Shown: piece by piece, positions 61,733 to 64,000 of the stretch | Numbering within the stretch: the first letter of the stretch is position 1 | How the letters are laid out: every line of letters starts with the position of its first letter | Origin: Rhodospirillaceae bacterium | GTDB taxonomy: Bacteria; Pseudomonadota; Alphaproteobacteria; Puniceispirillales; Puniceispirillaceae | Direction of reading: 5' to 3' | Length of the DNA stretch: 64,000 bases | Assembly: GCA_002731315.1 (NCBI GenBank) | Contig: PCBG01000018.1 | Span: 1 to 64,000 of the forward strand | Position numbers and translations under genes: made by a program | Notes under the pieces: generated by a model | What the model was told of the DNA's origin: nothing | Databases searched by the model: none | The model's input: the letters and a program-made list of their open reading frames with translations, nothing else

Positions 61733-62131
61733 AATTGAACCTCCATCTAACATCTAATCAAAATCACAGGCGCACCTAGCGCGAAACATTGCACATTTAT
61801 GAGGTATGCCCAGCAATTCAGTGTATTCAGAATCACCACTTTAGTTTGTCGTGCTGGCGCAACCAATGTCAATGAGCTTTATTATCCGGGTAGCGGCAAG
61901 CCGGCACGTCTTACAACACCGGCACCTTGCTACTTGGAAACCGCAAAGCCCTATTGCGGTTCAAGGAAAGACCATTCAAGCGAAATCATGTTGCACATGT
62001 CGTTTTTATATACGAGCGGTTTGCTTATGGCGATATTGATGACGGCAGCCTTGACGCCATGCTGTCCGCCCATTTAGTGCTGAAGACCGCATACCACATT
62101 TTAAAGCCGCTCTTCAGACAAACAGACCCGG
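61733..62131. other. 399-base intergenic region with a strong hairpin
   Basis: No convincing gene; short plus-strand frames lack starts and family resemblance. A hairpin lies at 61933-61965: the arm CTTG-GA-AACCGCAA pairs with TTGCGGTT-CAAG (12 pairs with a 2-base bulge) around a 7-base loop. It is not followed by a U-run, so it could be part of a small RNA or a protein-binding site. The promoter of the GAF operon must lie at the left end. Confidence 0.4.
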
Positions 62132-63061
62132 CTAGTATATCTTGGGCACATAAAGATTGTCGGGTAGGGTACGCCGTTCATAGTCCGGATCAAAAACCCG
62201 CTCTGGAAGTTGTACCTTTTCATGCGGGATCTCGCTATAGGGAATGCTGGTGAGAATATGCTCCATGCAGTTGAGGCGTTCGCGCTTCTTGTCATTTCCT
62301 TCTACAATATACCATGGCGCTTCTGCGATGGAGGTGCGCTCGAACATGTCCTCCTTGGCCTTCGTATATTGTTCCCAGCGAACTCGGCTCTCCAGGTCCA
62401 TGGGCGAGAGTTTCCACTGTTTCATCGGGTCATGTATCCGCATGTTGAACCGGAATTGCTGTTCCTCGTCGGTAATCGAGAACCAGTATTTCAGAAGAAT
62501 GATGCCTGACCGGACAAGCATGCGCTCAAATTCGGTAACATCCTGAAAGAACTGCTCGACCTCATCATCGCTGGCGAATCCCATGACGCGTTCAACCCCG
62601 GCGCGATTGTACCAAGATCGGTCAAACAGAACCATTTCACCACCAGCCGGAAGATACGGCACATAGCGCTGGAAATACCATTGTGACATTTCGCGTTCCG
62701 AGGGTTTTTGCAGTGCAACCACCCGTGCCACACGCGGGTCCAGACGCTGCGTGATGCGTTTGATCACACCGCCCTTGCCTGCGCTGTCACGCCCCTCGCA
62801 AAGTATCAGGACCTTTGCATTCTGCGCCACAACCCAGTCCTGCAGCTTGATCATCTCGGCCTGAAGCCGCAGGAGATTGGGATAGTAAATGTGTCCTGGC
62901 AGGCTGTCAGGATGACGTTTTGTAAGTGAGTCCCGATATTCATCATTAAGGAGCGGCGCATTGAACTCGGCTTCGATAAGATCGTCCAGCGTCTCCTCGA
63001 TTTCCCTATTCAACCAGCTTTTAAACTTGTTGAATGTGTCCTTTTTGCCCTTACGCGCCAT
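62132..63061 (-). CDS. ppk2: Polyphosphate kinase 2
   Basis: P-loop kinase of 309 residues that phosphorylates nucleotides from polyphosphate or the reverse. The Walker A site is EGRDSAGKGG at 89-98 and the Walker B/lid region is FDRSWYNRAG at 146-155, both hallmark PPK2 motifs. The single-domain form points to class I (NDP-phosphorylating) enzymes, an inference. The ATG follows GGGACATGAA. Together with ppx, pit and phoU it gives the window a polyphosphate cycle. Confidence 0.94.
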   Translation of the reverse strand: MARKGKKDTFNKFKSWLNREIEETLDDLIEAEFNAPLLNDEYRDSLTKRHPDSLPGHIYYPNLLRLQAEMIKLQDWVVAQNAKVLILCEGRDSAGKGGVIKRITQRLDPRVARVVALQKPSEREMSQWYFQRYVPYLPAGGEMVLFDRSWYNRAGVERVMGFASDDEVEQFFQDVTEFERMLVRSGIILLKYWFSITDEEQQFRFNMRIHDPMKQWKLSPMDLESRVRWEQYTKAKEDMFERTSIAEAPWYIVEGNDKKRERLNCMEHILTSIPYSEIPHEKVQLPERVFDPDYERRTLPDNLYVPKIY

Positions 63062-63181
63062 TTCATGTCCCGTTGCTATGCCTGTCTGCGGAGCGCGCCT
63101 GTCAAATTATGCCTGCAACCGCCCCTATCAATGATATAGTGTCGAGCTGAGCCAGGTAAACCTCCGGATCTGATTTGGTTG

Positions 63182-63985
63182 TTACACATCTTCTGATAGT
63201 TGCATGGTGACATAGGGCCCACCAATAAAATGAAAATCCGGTGATTCAGCATCGGGTTGGCCCTGTTCGGCATCCAGCCTTGCACGATGTGTCTCAGCAT
63301 TGTCCTGCGGCTGCCATCCCAGGTAATCGGCAGATCTGTTATCCGCCCAGCGGCGATCATTCGCCGAAACCCCAAACAGGATCGGACAACCCAGAACCGG
63401 GACGGCAAACACCCGCTCAACAAGCCGGACAAGATCGTCATAACTTAACCATGTGGCCAACATCCTGTGGTTTTGCGGCTGTGGCTGGCATGATGCGATC
63501 CGCACACAGGCACTCTCGATCCCAAATTTCTCATGATAAAATCGCGCCAGTGCCTCACCAAAGGCCTTTGACACGCCATACAGCGTATCGGGACGGATCG
63601 CGATGGTTTCGTCCAGATTTTCGGTTGGCGGGTGATAGCCGACCGCATGTATCGAACTGGCATAGAAAATCCGGCGACAGTCATGTTTGCGGGCAGCCTC
63701 GTAAAGATTATACAAGCCCTCGATGTTTGAATCGCGGACTGTTTTCCATGGGCCTTCGGTCGCCTGCCCACCGAAATGCAGGATGCCGTCACATCCCTCC
63801 ACTAGATCCATGACCGCCTGCCGGTCCACAAGATCAGCCTGCACCACCTCTTCATGATCCGCCGCAATGCCGGTGGGGCCCCGGTCGCTGACGCGCACAA
63901 TCTCTGCAAGATGTGATACATGCTGCCGGCAATGCCCGCCAAGCGCACCCGCCGCGCCCGTTATCAATAATCGCTTCATCGCCAT
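63182..63985 (-). CDS. udh: NAD-dependent epimerase/dehydratase, probable uronate dehydrogenase
   Basis: Extended SDR of 267 residues. The cofactor motif is ITGAAGALGG near the N-terminus and the catalytic Tyr/Lys are in YGVSKAFGEAL. The C-terminal stretch MLATWLSYDDLVRLVER, FGVSANDRRWADN and LGWQPQDNAE are characteristic of uronate dehydrogenases, which oxidise galacturonate or glucuronate to aldarolactones. The gene stands alone on the minus strand, next to ppk2, with no other uronate genes visible before the window ends. ATG 63985 or 63979. Confidence 0.78.
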   Translation of the reverse strand: MAMKRLLITGAAGALGGHCRQHVSHLAEIVRVSDRGPTGIAADHEEVVQADLVDRQAVMDLVEGCDGILHFGGQATEGPWKTVRDSNIEGLYNLYEAARKHDCRRIFYASSIHAVGYHPPTENLDETIAIRPDTLYGVSKAFGEALARFYHEKFGIESACVRIASCQPQPQNHRMLATWLSYDDLVRLVERVFAVPVLGCPILFGVSANDRRWADNRSADYLGWQPQDNAETHRARLDAEQGQPDAESPDFHFIGGPYVTMQLSEDV

Positions 63986-64000
63986 AATCGCCTACCTTTC

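Noticed and set aside
1..64000. tRNA, rRNA, CRISPR arrays, insertion sequences and prophage genes
   Set aside because: None was recognised: no cloverleaf-like T-arm sequences, no evenly spaced repeats and no transposase or integrase motifs were noticed by eye.

Overview
The window is a chromosomal stretch of a heterotrophic, probably marine, alphaproteobacterium. The grounds are gene content and gene form: a DinB with the alphaproteobacterial N-terminal zinc-finger extension, a PhoR/PhoB pair, a complete Entner-Doudoroff set, malonyl-CoA decarboxylase, an aquaporin/arsenate reductase pair, a protein closely resembling the DMSP demethylase DmdA, and a non-pyrrolysine MttB-family methyltransferase. 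The mix would suit the SAR116 (Puniceispirillum) group, but that placement is inference. No rRNA, tRNA, CRISPR array, insertion sequence or prophage was seen.

Layout. 1-9.4 kb: the end of a GMC oxidoreductase gene divergent from an amidase, an RND efflux pump with its adaptor, a PLP-dependent sulfur amino acid enzyme and a cytochrome P450. 9.5-13 kb: a split YeeE/YedE pair, pyrE, an arsenic pair (aquaporin and arsC), a DUF2256 protein and an unknown protein. 13-18.7 kb, all on the minus strand: phoB, phoR, ppx, a frameshifted SDR dehydrogenase, a thiolase and the 3' remnant of an enoyl-CoA hydratase. 19-25.7 kb: malonyl-CoA decarboxylase, a thioesterase/Fe-ADH/nitronate monooxygenase operon, a cobalt-type nitrile hydratase operon and a crotonase. 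26-28.6 kb: Nudix hydrolase, Pit phosphate transporter and PhoU. 29-33.6 kb: dinB, pobA, a PhyH oxygenase and a ROK regulator. 33.9-41.1 kb: gap-zwf-edd-eda, an MFS carrier and glk. 41.4-44.4 kb: two alpha/beta hydrolases. 44.4-58.4 kb: a dipeptide-type ABC transporter facing an operon of alpha-hydroxy-acid oxidase, TPP enzyme, transthyretin-like protein, DmdA-like protein, membrane desaturase/hydroxylase and TIM-barrel protein, followed by MttB and a frameshifted thioesterase. 58.4-64 kb: a DMT exporter, a kinase-like protein, an unknown two-gene GAF operon, ppk2 and a uronate dehydrogenase-like gene.

Themes. (1) Phosphate: PhoB/PhoR, Ppx, Pit, PhoU, a Nudix hydrolase and PPK2 lie within 50 kb, and good Pho boxes precede phoB and phoU-pit. 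PhoR is unusual: it has no membrane segment and carries Asn for the G1-box Asp. (2) Glucose: the Entner-Doudoroff genes follow a divergent ROK regulator, with two palindromes and a likely promoter between them; 6-phosphogluconolactonase is absent here. (3) The most promising undescribed system is the divergent transporter/catabolic cluster at 44-58 kb, which looks built to import and take apart a methylated, possibly hydroxylated, small molecule. A perfect 26-bp palindrome lies between mttB and the next gene. (4) Gene breakage: an in-frame TAG in the ABC ATPase, one-base frameshifts in an SDR and a thioesterase, and a 5'-truncated enoyl-CoA hydratase. These are either recent decay or sequence errors.
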